NCBI GenBank assembly: GCA_045639845.1
Contig: JAZUDW010000091.1
Span: 1-8,352 of the forward strand
Length of the DNA stretch: 8,352 bases
DNA from: Colimorpha sp045639845
GTDB taxonomy: Bacteria > Bacteroidota > Bacteroidia > Bacteroidales > P3
Direction: 5' to 3'
Part shown: piece by piece, positions 1 to 5,152 of the stretch
How the letters are laid out: each line of letters opens with the position of its first letter
Position numbering within the stretch: the stretch's first letter is position 1
Made by a program: the position numbers and the translations under genes
The notes under the pieces: model-generated
The model's database searches: none
Seen by the model: only the letters and a program-made list of their open reading frames with translations
Told to the model about the DNA's origin: nothing

Positions 1-99
1 GAGGCCCACGGAATGCTCGGCGGCGAGGGTTCGGATATAGGCGAGGTCGGTGGGTGTGAGGGGCTGCAATCTGGGGGGGAGGGACGGAGGTGTTTTCAT
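1..99 (-). CDS. Start of an unrecognised protein, cut by the left window edge
   Basis: A minus-strand reading frame begins with ATG at 99-97 and stays open for 33 codons to the window edge. The visible residues are rich in proline and then become helix-like: MKTPPSLPPRLQPLTPTD followed by LAYIRTLAAEHSVGL. The start lies 54 bp beyond the stop codon of the sigma-factor gene on the same strand, so the two may be co-transcribed. The position after a sigma gene would suit an anti-sigma factor or target gene, but the visible residues show no anti-sigma, FecR or membrane signature. I do not recognise the family. The piece is short and the rest lies outside the window, so its reality rests on the open frame and the operon-like spacing. 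Confidence 0.5.
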   Translation of the reverse strand, partial: MKTPPSLPPRLQPLTPTDLAYIRTLAAEHSVGL

Positions 100-126
100 T
101 GGTAACTATTTTTGGTGTGAAAGGGA

Positions 127-145
127 GTTGCAATGGTATTGCAAC
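127..145. repeat. Perfect 8-bp inverted repeat between sigma gene and next gene
   Basis: GTTGCAAT (127-134) and ATTGCAAC (138-145) are perfect inverted copies separated by GGT. The repeat sits in the 54-bp gap between the sigma-gene stop (154-156) and the next minus-strand start (99). No T-run follows on the minus strand, so it does not look like a simple intrinsic terminator. An operator or an RNA hairpin that sets differential expression or stability within the operon are both possible; this is inference. Confidence 0.6.
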
Positions 146-153
146 ATACTTAA

Positions 154-672
154 CTATTCTTTTTTGTTTTCGGTGCGGTAATAATTTCGGAGTTTGGCGA
201 TGATGCGGTAGCGGAGCTGGATGGCGCTGTGGGGCTTGATGCCGAGTTCGCGAGCCTTCTCGTCAGGAGTGTAGCCTTCGGCCATCAGTTCGACAGCACG
301 GTGTTCGTGAGGGTTGAGGACAGAAGAGATGGATTCGATGTATTCGTGGAGATCGCCTTCGTCGGGGGCTGCAATGGCGTCGGCCATATTCTCGTCGAGA
401 GGAAAGTAGAGATGGGTGCGATGGAGAAAACGCAGTCGTGAGAAGGCGCTTCGGCAGAGCCAGTAAACCCAGAGGGTTTCCTGAAGAGGCGATAGGTCGG
501 TGCTTATTTGTTTTTCGTGTTTCCATATCGTGATATAACATTCTTGTCGCAACTCGGCACAACGATAGCTATCGCCTGACGAACGGCGCATACACAAGCG
601 TTCGATGAGTGCCTTGTGCCGTTCAATCAGACCATAGAAATGTTCATATTTTAGCCGGTCGTTCATTTTCAT
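154..672 (-). CDS. Short sigma-70-family RNA polymerase sigma factor
   Basis: This 172-residue protein has the two-part layout of a short, ECF-like sigma factor. Residues 10-85 resemble region 2: FYGLIERHKALIERLC is followed by AELRQECYITIWKH, which matches the conserved D/E-L-x-Q-E-x-(5)-W pattern of region 2.2. Residues 115-165 resemble region 4, with LNPHEHRAVELMAEGY leading into the helix-turn-helix EKARELGIKPHSAIQLRYRI. Such proteins bind core polymerase and direct it to a limited promoter set. Two start codons are possible, ATG at 672 or ATG two codons later at 666; no ribosome binding site decides between them. No FecR-type anti-sigma gene is visible next to it, and I see no clear promoter in the 120 bp upstream. 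The family call is firm; the regulon is unknown. Confidence 0.85.
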   Translation of the reverse strand: MKMNDRLKYEHFYGLIERHKALIERLCMRRSSGDSYRCAELRQECYITIWKHEKQISTDLSPLQETLWVYWLCRSAFSRLRFLHRTHLYFPLDENMADAIAAPDEGDLHEYIESISSVLNPHEHRAVELMAEGYTPDEKARELGIKPHSAIQLRYRIIAKLRNYYRTENKKE

Positions 673-797
673 TCAGAAACGTTTTGTTCCACGATCGTTG
701 CTTCATCTCGGCATAAAGAGTTATCTCTTTCTGCTCTCGACTTTCGCAACGTTCCACTATAATATAGGAATTTTTTGGTGCAAAAATCTACAAGGGG

Positions 798-938
798 ATG
801 AAAAAAAGTTTGTTTTTAATATTTTTAACTTTTGTGACAATACTGTTTTTTAGATGTAAATTACTGGTTAATTGGCATTTGAATGGGGTTAATAGGCAGG
901 GTGGTTCTTATGGGCGGGATGGGGTATGTTGCGACTGA
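798..938 (+). CDS. Possible 46-residue membrane or secreted peptide (weak)
   Basis: In the 311-bp gap between the sigma gene and the broken DUF4248-like gene there is a plus-strand ORF too short for routine calling. It starts at ATG 798 and stops at TGA 936-938. Its first 18 residues, MKKSLFLIFLTFVTILFF, look like a signal peptide or a membrane anchor. The rest is polar and glycine-rich, with a CC pair near the end. GGGG directly abuts the start codon, too close for a normal ribosome binding site, and no consensus promoter was found. An A/T-rich stretch easily gives such a hydrophobic frame by chance, so this is a low-confidence call. Apart from this ORF and the hairpin at 962-978 I see nothing in 673-983. 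Confidence 0.2.
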   Translation: MKKSLFLIFLTFVTILFFRCKLLVNWHLNGVNRQGGSYGRDGVCCD

Positions 939-961
939 ATCGCGATACACACTGGAAGTAA

Positions 962-978
962 AGGGCTGGGTAAGCCCC
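962..978 (-). terminator. Possible terminator of the DUF4248-like gene
   Basis: Read on the minus strand, GGGCT-TACCC-AGCCC forms a 5-bp stem (positions 977-973 and 967-963) that a G-T pair can extend. It begins about 7 bp beyond the ancestral TGA at 984-986 and is followed by TTTACTT. Position and strand fit an intrinsic terminator, but the stem is short and the T-run is interrupted. Confidence 0.35.
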
Positions 979-983
979 TCGCT

Positions 984-1383
984 TCAGGGTTCTCCAAGGT
1001 GCTTGAAGATAATCTTCAGGTAACCTCTAAAAATTCCCGTTTTACATGAAAAATGGAATTAAAAAAAACTTTTCGATATTTCTGCCCTATTTGGATATCT
1101 TCAACTGTTTCACTCAGTTGCATAGCCCGCTATGCGCCTTCGCTCATCAGCTGAATCTATCTAAGAATAGAACAGAAATCTCCTGAAAGCAATTTTTAGA
1201 GGTAACCTTCACTTGGAGGGGGTGAGTTGCTTGGGGGGGGGTGACGTACTTGGCGGCAAGAAGTTCGGCCATAAGGTCGGCATTGGAATGAATCTCGCGG
1301 GCGAAGAGGCGACGGGCTACCTCTTTGTCACGGCCAGGGAAATAGAGCCTGGCCAGGTCTTGTTTGAATGTGTAACCTGACAT
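984..1383 (-). pseudogene. DUF4248-like small protein gene, broken by a ~189-bp insertion
   Basis: The 5' part (1383 down to about 1208) encodes MSGYTFKQDLARLYFPGRDK and continues to THPLQVK. It has the Y-T-x-x-x-L-A-x-L-Y-F-P opening and the late P-x-Q-V motif that I associate with DUF4248, a family of roughly 70-residue Bacteroidales proteins of unknown function. The frame then runs into unrelated sequence. The missing end, KIIFKHLGEP and a TGA at 984-986, is found on the same strand beyond the insertion at 1019-1207. Removing 193 bp (element plus one target copy) rejoins the parts in frame as a 207-bp ORF encoding 68 residues, the usual family length. As it stands the frame reads through the element to a stop at 1147-1149, giving 79 residues with an alien tail. 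DUF4248 genes often lie near phage-like or VapE/HU cassettes (recalled), which suits a mobile background. Confidence 0.75.
1019..1207. mobile_element. MITE-like non-autonomous insertion, about 189 bp
   Basis: The ends are near-perfect inverted repeats: GGTAACCTCTAAAAATT at 1019-1035, and at 1191-1207 the inverse of GGTTACCTCTAAAAATT (16 of 17 match). They are flanked by TTCA at 1015-1018 and 1208-1211; the duplication can be read as 5 bp (CTTCA, 1014-1018 and 1207-1211) if the last C is left out of the element. The insertion splits a DUF4248-like gene and its removal restores that frame exactly. The inside has no coding frame of note. It contains a hairpin-forming stretch at 1032-1060 (AATTCC/GGAATT with inner TTTT/AAAA) and a 7-bp inverted repeat GCATAGC/GCTATGC at 1120-1135. 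No transposase is present, so it would need one in trans. I cannot assign a parent IS family. Confidence 0.75.
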
Positions 1384-1525
1384 TTTGAATGGCAAGAAAC
1401 GGATAGGCCAAGAAGTCAAAATGGAGATAGTGCGGGAGTACTGGTGGGTTCTAAAAATTCGTTTTTGACCTTCTGAATGGGTAGAGCCCATTAACCCATC
1501 AGTCAGCCTTTCCAGTTTCAGGCTG

Positions 1526-1533
1526 CAAAGTTA
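1526..1533 (-). promoter_or_regulatory. Possible -7 element upstream of the DUF4248-like gene
   Basis: The minus strand reads TAACTTTG here, a match to the Bacteroidota -7 consensus TAnnTTTG, followed by CAGCC as in the riboswitch promoter at 2836-2843. No TTTG is found at the proper distance upstream, so support is partial. It would give the DUF4248-like gene a leader of about 135 nt. Confidence 0.35.
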
Positions 1534-1544
1534 CACATTTTTCT

Positions 1545-1631
1545 TTATATAGGCATCATTTTATCTGTATTTTTGATGGGGGTAAATTCCTGGTCGAACA
1601 TGCTTGCTTCGAATGTATTTTTGTATGCCAT
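1545..1631 (-). CDS. 28-residue ORF just downstream of a consensus promoter
   Basis: A minus-strand ORF starts at ATG 1631-1629 and stops at TAA 1547-1545. It encodes MAYKNTFEASMFDQEFTPIK followed by NTDKMMPI. The start lies about 24 bp beyond the -7 element of a full TTTG-N19-TAnnTTTG promoter on the same strand (1655-1685), the spacing expected of a true gene. The residues are polar and mixed rather than low-complexity. It could be a leader peptide for the DUF4248-like gene 160 bp further on, an independent small protein, or the surviving 5' end of a longer gene. I recognise no family. Only promoter placement and composition support it. Confidence 0.35.
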   Translation of the reverse strand: MAYKNTFEASMFDQEFTPIKNTDKMMPI

Positions 1632-1654
1632 ATCAAAATTCTTCAGTTATTTTG

Positions 1655-1685
1655 CAAAAATACGAAATATCATCAATATAACAAA
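1655..1685 (-). promoter_or_regulatory. Consensus-like Bacteroidota promoter firing leftward
   Basis: On the minus strand TTTG (1685-1682) is followed after exactly 19 bp by TATTTTTG (1662-1655). This matches the -33/-7 arrangement TTTG-N19-TAnnTTTG and is the same spacing as the riboswitch promoter in this window. Transcription would start near 1648 and read the 28-codon ORF and then the DUF4248-like gene. The surrounding DNA is A/T-rich, so a chance match is possible. Confidence 0.55.
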
Positions 1686-1752
1686 ATGATTAACAACCTT
1701 TTAATTTTACAGAACTCACAATAAACAAATCAACGATTCAACAATACTCTCA

Positions 1753-1784
1753 AAATCACACGAAGGTCAGCAACCGAAGTAGAG
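1753..1784. repeat. Dispersed repeat, distant copy (GGTCAGCAACCGAAGTAGAG)
   Basis: These 32 bases match 2669-2700 at 29 positions. The core contains GGTCAGC-ACCGAAGT. In the 2681-2733 copies GGTC-AGC-GACC can pair as a tiny hairpin; here the A in AACC breaks one pair. Similar ACAAATAAACAAATC-like sequence precedes both sites, so a longer composite unit seems to have been copied. Confidence 0.6.
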
Positions 1785-2214
1785 AGAAGTTGCCTGTGTC
1801 TGTGAATGCGAAAAAAGCAAAAACAATGAAAACGACGAACGAGAAACGAGAAAATAGCCCTGATACAGCCTCACAGCCGTATTCTTACATTTATAGCATA
1901 TATCACTTATTATCAGTATCATACTATCTTTATTATCGTTTTTAGCCATAGAATGCCCGAGGAATTGGGGAGCGGGGAAAAGGTACGAGTCCCACCCAAG
2001 GCATCCCCGAAAAAAACTGCGCTGTATATATATGTAAACCATGCGAGTGTGAATGACATAGGGTGGGTGATTTTTTGTGTGTAGGGCGCGAGAAATATTA
2101 CATTTATTTCATTTTTCATATTTCATTTTTAGGGTGTGTAGGTGTGCTAAGGTGTGTGTGGTGAGGCAGAGCTATTTTTGGGAGTATATTATAATAATAA
2201 AATCATTATATATA

Positions 2215-2236
2215 ATATAATATAATTATATTATAT
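2215..2236. repeat. 22-bp perfect A/T-only palindrome
   Basis: The two 11-bp arms are exact inverted copies centred between 2225 and 2226, within a run of about 50 A/T-only bases starting near 2186. Such a tract melts easily and can extrude a cruciform. No iteron-like repeats or replication gene lie nearby, so there is no support for an origin. Confidence 0.6.
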
Positions 2237-2289
2237 GTATAATGGCCTTTGGTTAGTGAGGGTAGGTAGATAGTGTGGGGGTATCAATT

Positions 2290-2324
2290 TGAAATATGAA
2301 ATGTGAAATGTGAAATGTGAAATA
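2290..2324. repeat. Microsatellite: five tandem copies of TGAAATR
   Basis: TGAAATA, TGAAATG, TGAAATG, TGAAATG and TGAAATA follow each other without a gap at a 7-bp period. It lies in noncoding DNA far from any promoter call, so a phase-variable role is not indicated. Confidence 0.8.
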
Positions 2325-2405
2325 TTTTGAATGTTGAAGAATAGTGGAAGGAGATAATTTTGAGAGTACTAACACCAATAGCACACAAAAATAAGACAAA
2401 AAGAG

Positions 2406-2446
2406 GTTGGTTACCTCCACTTCAGGAAAGTGCAGCCTTAACCAAC
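2406..2446. repeat. Two-stage hairpin
   Basis: The outer arms GTTGGTTA (2406-2413) and TAACCAAC (2439-2446) pair perfectly over 8 bp. Inside them CACTT (2418-2422) and AAGTG (2428-2432) form a second stem around a 5-base loop. This is more structure than expected in the A/T-rich surroundings. It could be part of an untranslated RNA or a remnant of an element end; no promoter or T-run was found next to it. Confidence 0.45.
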
Positions 2447-2512
2447 AAAGAAACATCATCTTATAACACCCTAAGGTCTGCAATCAATGATCACTAAAAC
2501 CATCCATTCACT

Positions 2513-2571
2513 CTTCATTCTTCACTCAAAAGCTCAATTCTCACTTCATTCTTCACTCTAAAACTCAATTC
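2513..2571. repeat. Tandem duplication, 28-bp copies at 31-bp period
   Basis: 2513-2540 and 2544-2571 share CTTCATTCTTCACTC, then four variable bases region and CTCAATTC, with 26 of 28 positions identical. The copies are separated by TCA. Nothing indicates coding. Confidence 0.7.
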
Positions 2572-2610
2572 ACAATTCACTAATTAATATTTAAAACATT
2601 AATAATTTAA

Positions 2611-2634
2611 GTGATCAGTGGTCCGTGATCAGTG
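2611..2634. repeat. Direct repeat of GTGATCAGTG
   Basis: The 10-mer occurs at 2611-2620 and again at 2625-2634, separated by GTCC. Each contains the palindrome TGATCA, giving two possible protein-binding sites 14 bp apart. They lie about 200 bp upstream of the riboswitch promoter, so a regulatory role is only a possibility. Confidence 0.5.
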
Positions 2635-2635
2635 A

Positions 2636-2733
2636 ACCGAAGCGGAGCTATCAGATCAACAAATAAACAAATCACCCGAAGGTCAGCGACCGAAGTGGAG
2701 CTAACTATGGTCAGCGACCGAAGTGGAGCTAAC
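2636..2733. repeat. Cluster of GGTCAGCGACCGAAGTGGAGC repeats
   Basis: Two identical 25-bp copies lie at 2681-2705 and 2709-2733 (28-bp period). A partial copy ACCGAAGCGGAGCTA lies at 2636-2650, and a diverged copy lies 900 bp upstream at 1753-1784. The 10-mer CGAAGCGGAG recurs at 8338-8347. GGTC/GACC can pair around AGC. This has the look of a genome-wide short intergenic repeat family of unknown role. Confidence 0.7.
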
Positions 2734-2812
2734 AACATTCTCAATTCAACAAATAAACAAATAAACAACAATCTCAGCCCACACTCCTTCGCCTCGTAAA
2801 TAACAAAATTTT

Positions 2813-2843
2813 TTTGCCAGTTCTCTCGGCTTTCGTATCTTTG
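2813..2843 (+). promoter_or_regulatory. Promoter of the B12 operon
   Basis: TTTG (2813-2816) and TATCTTTG (2836-2843) are separated by 19 bp, an exact fit to the Bacteroidota housekeeping promoter TTTG-N19-TAnnTTTG. The start would fall near 2850, leaving about 50 nt before the riboswitch and roughly 240 nt before the first start codon. Confidence 0.75.
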
Positions 2844-2898
2844 CAGCCGTTTTGGTTACCGAACAATCACAATAATAGTAGCACAACTATATGATTAT

Positions 2899-3046
2899 TA
2901 GGTATCAAAAGGGAATTGGGTGAAAGTCCCAAACAGTCCCGCTGCTGTAAGCTCTGTATGCCGAGGCCCCGTTCTTTTTGCCACTGTAGGTCGCAACAGA
3001 CCTATGGGAAGGTTCAGGCCAAGGAGAGTAAGTCAGAAGACCTGCC
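2899..3046 (+). promoter_or_regulatory. Cobalamin (adenosylcobalamin-type) riboswitch aptamer
   Basis: The conserved blocks of the family appear in order: AGGT at the 5' closing stem (2900-2903); AAAAGGGAA (2907-2915) and GGGTGAAAGTCC (2918-2929); CAGTCCCGCTGCTGTAA (2934-2950); the B12 box GCCACTG (2980-2986); the stem TAGGTC/GACCTA (2987-2992 with 2999-3004); then GTAAGTCAGAAGACCTGCC ending at 3046, whose ACCT closes on AGGT. It binds a cobalamin and normally switches off the downstream genes when the vitamin is plentiful. It precedes a BtuB-like receptor, the expected target. Whether it prefers adenosyl- or aquo/methylcobalamin cannot be settled by eye. Confidence 0.95.
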
Positions 3047-3054
3047 AAAACATT

Positions 3055-3090
3055 TAATTTATCCGTCCTCGAGGAAAGGGCTATAAATTA
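3055..3090 (+). promoter_or_regulatory. Riboswitch expression platform (P13-like hairpin at the start codon)
   Basis: TAATTTAT (3055-3062) and ATAAATTA (3083-3090) pair perfectly over 8 bp, with CC/GG (3063-3064 with 3079-3080) continuing inside. The 3' arm ends two bases before the GTG start at 3093. The loop carries CCTCG (3067-3071), exactly complementary to CGAGG (2962-2966) in the L5 region of the aptamer. This fits the known L5-L13 kissing-loop design, in which ligand binding locks a hairpin over the translation start. No T-run follows, so control is probably translational. The loop also holds the purine run GAGGAAAGGG (3071-3080). Confidence 0.65.
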
Positions 3091-3092
3091 TC

Positions 3093-5123
3093 GTGAAGAA
3101 AGTATCGTTACATATCATCCTATTGGCATCGTTGGCGATGTGGCCTCTTGCAAAAGCAAGCGGGCAAGACAGCGTACGCACCCACACGCTACGATCTATA
3201 AACATTACCACCAACCGACCCGCCACCGTTACAGCCAAGACGCCCACCTATATGGTGACTGCCGAGAAGATAGACCAATCGGGGTCGCTGCAACTCAGCG
3301 ATGTGGTGAAGCAGATACCCGGCATCACCCTCAAGGACTATGGTGGCATTGGTGGCATGAAGACCGTCAGCGCCCGCGGCTTAGGAAGTCAGTTTTCCAC
3401 GCTCACCATCGACGGCGTTGCCGTGAACGACTGCCAAAACGGACAGATAGACTTAGGGCGCTATCTGTTGGGCAATGCCGACTATGTGAGCTTTGCCTAC
3501 GGCCAACACGACATCTACCTGCAGTCGGCACGCTCCTACGCCGCAGGCAATGTGCTCAACATCAGCACGCAGCAGCCCGTGTTCTTTGCACGCAACTACA
3601 ATCTCTCGTTGGCTTTCGAAGGCGGATCGTTCGGTATGCTATCCCCCACCCTGCAGTGGGATCAGCGCTTATCGCCACGGCTGTCGCTCAGTGTGTGGGC
3701 CAACCACCTGCAGAGCAAAGGCAACTATCCTTTTACGCTTTATTATACCGCAAGCCACGCCGACAGCAGTTCCACAGAGTATAGGCAAAACTCGCAGATG
3801 CAGATGAGCACCGTCGATGCCAACCTATTCTACCGCATAGCCTCCACCCAACATCTTACGCTGAAAATCCACGGAGCCACCTCTTTCCACGCGCTGCCCG
3901 GCCCCGCCACCTTCTATACCGTGAAAGGCGGAGAATCCACCAACAGTCGGATCTTCTTTGTGCAGAGCACCTACCGCAACCGGATATCCGAACAGTGGCA
4001 CTGGCAGATATTGGCCAAATACTCACTCACCAACGATAACTATCAAGACACCACGCAGCACTATGGCGAGCTTTGGCTCCGCAACGAATACCAGCAGCAA
4101 GAGGGGTACCTGAGCACCACGCTGGCACATTATTTTACCGACCGTCTCTCGCTCAGCGTTGCTGCCGACGAGGCGCTGTCGCAGCTTTCGAGCAACCTTT
4201 CGCACAACAGTCGTGCCGACCGGTTCTCCTCGCAAGAGGTGATCGCTCTGACATACACCTCGCCTATCATATCTGCCAACGCCAATATGCTGTGCACCCT
4301 GATAAACGAACACACCAACGACCAAGAGGAGCACACCTATCGCAAGATAAGCCCCTACGCCGGCGTCTCCACCCGACTCATGCTTATAGATAGCGCCGAC
4401 AAGGTACACAGCCTGCGGCTGCGCTACTTCGTGAAAGAAAACTATAGAGTGCCCAACTTCAACGAGATGTATTACTTCACCCTCTCGCGGAGTCTGCGTC
4501 CCGAGAAAGCATGGCAAAACGACATAGGTCTCGTGGCGAGCGGCAGCTTTGTGCTTCCTTCTGCCACACTCCATTCGCACTACACAGTGAGCCTCGACGC
4601 CTACTTCAACCGTGTTGCCGACAAGATTGTGGCGGTGCCTATGCAGAGTCTGTTTCTCTGGAGCATGATGAATCTGGGCAAAGTGAACATTTGGGGAACA
4701 GAGCTGGCAGGCGAAGCCCGTATGGAACTGGCCAACAGCGCCATCAACCTATCGGCCAACTATGCCTATCAGTACGCCGTAGATGTTACCGACCCCAGCA
4801 GCAAGACCTATCGCCAGCAGATAGCCTACACCCCGCGCCATAGCGGCGGTGCCAATATATATTGGGAAAACAGATGGGTTGACATTGGCTACAACCTGGT
4901 TGCCGTAGGCCGCCGTTACCGACTGGGGCAAAACACGCCCAACAACTTGGTGCACGGATATATAGACCAGGGCATCATTGTGGCCAAACGCATGAACGTA
5001 CGCAACACCAAAGTCACCATCAAAGCCCAGGTGCTCAACCTCTTCGACGTGCAATACGAGGTGATTAAAAACTATCCCATGATGGGACGCAACTACCGAA
5101 TCGGTATCAACTGGATATTTTAG
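3093..5123 (+). CDS. btuB: BtuB-like TonB-dependent outer-membrane receptor (corrinoid uptake)
   Basis: This 676-residue protein would import cobalamin or related corrinoids across the outer membrane, using energy passed on by TonB-ExbBD. The GTG start at 3093 is the only workable one: an in-frame TAA lies at 3084-3086, and this start gives a clear signal peptide (MKKVSLHIILLASLAMWPLA, probably cut near residue 24). TLRSINIT (32-39) is a plausible TonB box. A plug domain follows at about 45-160, with LSDVVKQIPGITLKDYGG and the TLTIDGVAVN motif. The remainder is barrel-like with alternating aromatic and polar residues, ending in F. There is no N-terminal carboxypeptidase-regulatory domain of the SusC kind, and the length is close to BtuB rather than SusC. 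Substrate assignment rests on the cobalamin riboswitch directly upstream and the BtuG-like lipoprotein gene 29 bp downstream. Confidence 0.88.
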   Translation: MKKVSLHIILLASLAMWPLAKASGQDSVRTHTLRSINITTNRPATVTAKTPTYMVTAEKIDQSGSLQLSDVVKQIPGITLKDYGGIGGMKTVSARGLGSQFSTLTIDGVAVNDCQNGQIDLGRYLLGNADYVSFAYGQHDIYLQSARSYAAGNVLNISTQQPVFFARNYNLSLAFEGGSFGMLSPTLQWDQRLSPRLSLSVWANHLQSKGNYPFTLYYTASHADSSSTEYRQNSQMQMSTVDANLFYRIASTQHLTLKIHGATSFHALPGPATFYTVKGGESTNSRIFFVQSTYRNRISEQWHWQILAKYSLTNDNYQDTTQHYGELWLRNEYQQQEGYLSTTLAHYFTDRLSLSVAADEALSQLSSNLSHNSRADRFSSQEVIALTYTSPIISANANMLCTLINEHTNDQEEHTYRKISPYAGVSTRLMLIDSADKVHSLRLRYFVKENYRVPNFNEMYYFTLSRSLRPEKAWQNDIGLVASGSFVLPSATLHSHYTVSLDAYFNRVADKIVAVPMQSLFLWSMMNLGKVNIWGTELAGEARMELANSAINLSANYAYQYAVDVTDPSSKTYRQQIAYTPRHSGGANIYWENRWVDIGYNLVAVGRRYRLGQNTPNNLVHGYIDQGIIVAKRMNVRNTKVTIKAQVLNLFDVQYEVIKNYPMMGRNYRIGINWIF

Positions 5124-5152
5124 ATAATAAACAATAAATAATACAACAGTCT

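Larger units (their letters stand above)
1686..2812. other. 1.1-kb gene-free, repeat-rich intergenic region
   Basis: No reading frame here looks like protein: those present encode low-complexity, cysteine- and aromatic-rich strings typical of A/T-rich noncoding DNA. The stretch contains a dispersed repeat family (1753-1784, 2636-2650, 2669-2705, 2709-2733), a TG-rich run (about 2126-2165), an A/T-only tract (about 2186-2236), a 7-bp microsatellite (2290-2324), a two-stage hairpin (2406-2446), a 28-bp duplication (2513-2571), and repeated ACAAATAAACAA strings near 2660 and 2750. It lies between the left, mobile-looking part and the B12 operon. Confidence 0.7.

Noticed and set aside
1446..1470. 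GGTTCTAAAAATTCGTTTTTGACC as a second end of the MITE-like element
   Set aside because: It shares TCTAAAAATTC and GTTTT with the left end but lacks the ACC of the terminal repeat, a partner end and a target duplication. It may be a decayed fragment or chance.
1384..1491. Longer N-terminus of the DUF4248-like protein starting at 1491
   Set aside because: The 36 extra residues do not resemble the family; the ATG at 1383 gives the usual length and opening motif.
1973..2009. tRNA-like T-arm string GGTACGAGTCCCACC, with flanking CGGGGA/TCCCCG
   Set aside because: It resembles the 3' part of a tRNA, but only two base pairs surround the loop, the loop's TTC is TAC, and no D-arm, anticodon arm or acceptor stem can be drawn upstream on either strand.
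1767..2119. Minus-strand open frames of 66-91 codons in the A/T-rich region
   Set aside because: The translations are low-complexity, with no family resemblance, no promoter and no plausible start context.
2186..2243. A/T-only palindromic tract as a replication origin
   Set aside because: No iterons, DnaA-box cluster or replication gene accompany it.
2253..2483. Minus-strand 76-codon frame
   Set aside because: It is built from the TGAAATG microsatellite and the hairpin region (FTFHISHF-type residues), so it is a repeat artefact.
2513..2733. CRISPR array
   Set aside because: Each repeat type has only two good copies, the gaps are 3 bp rather than spacer length, and no cas gene is present.
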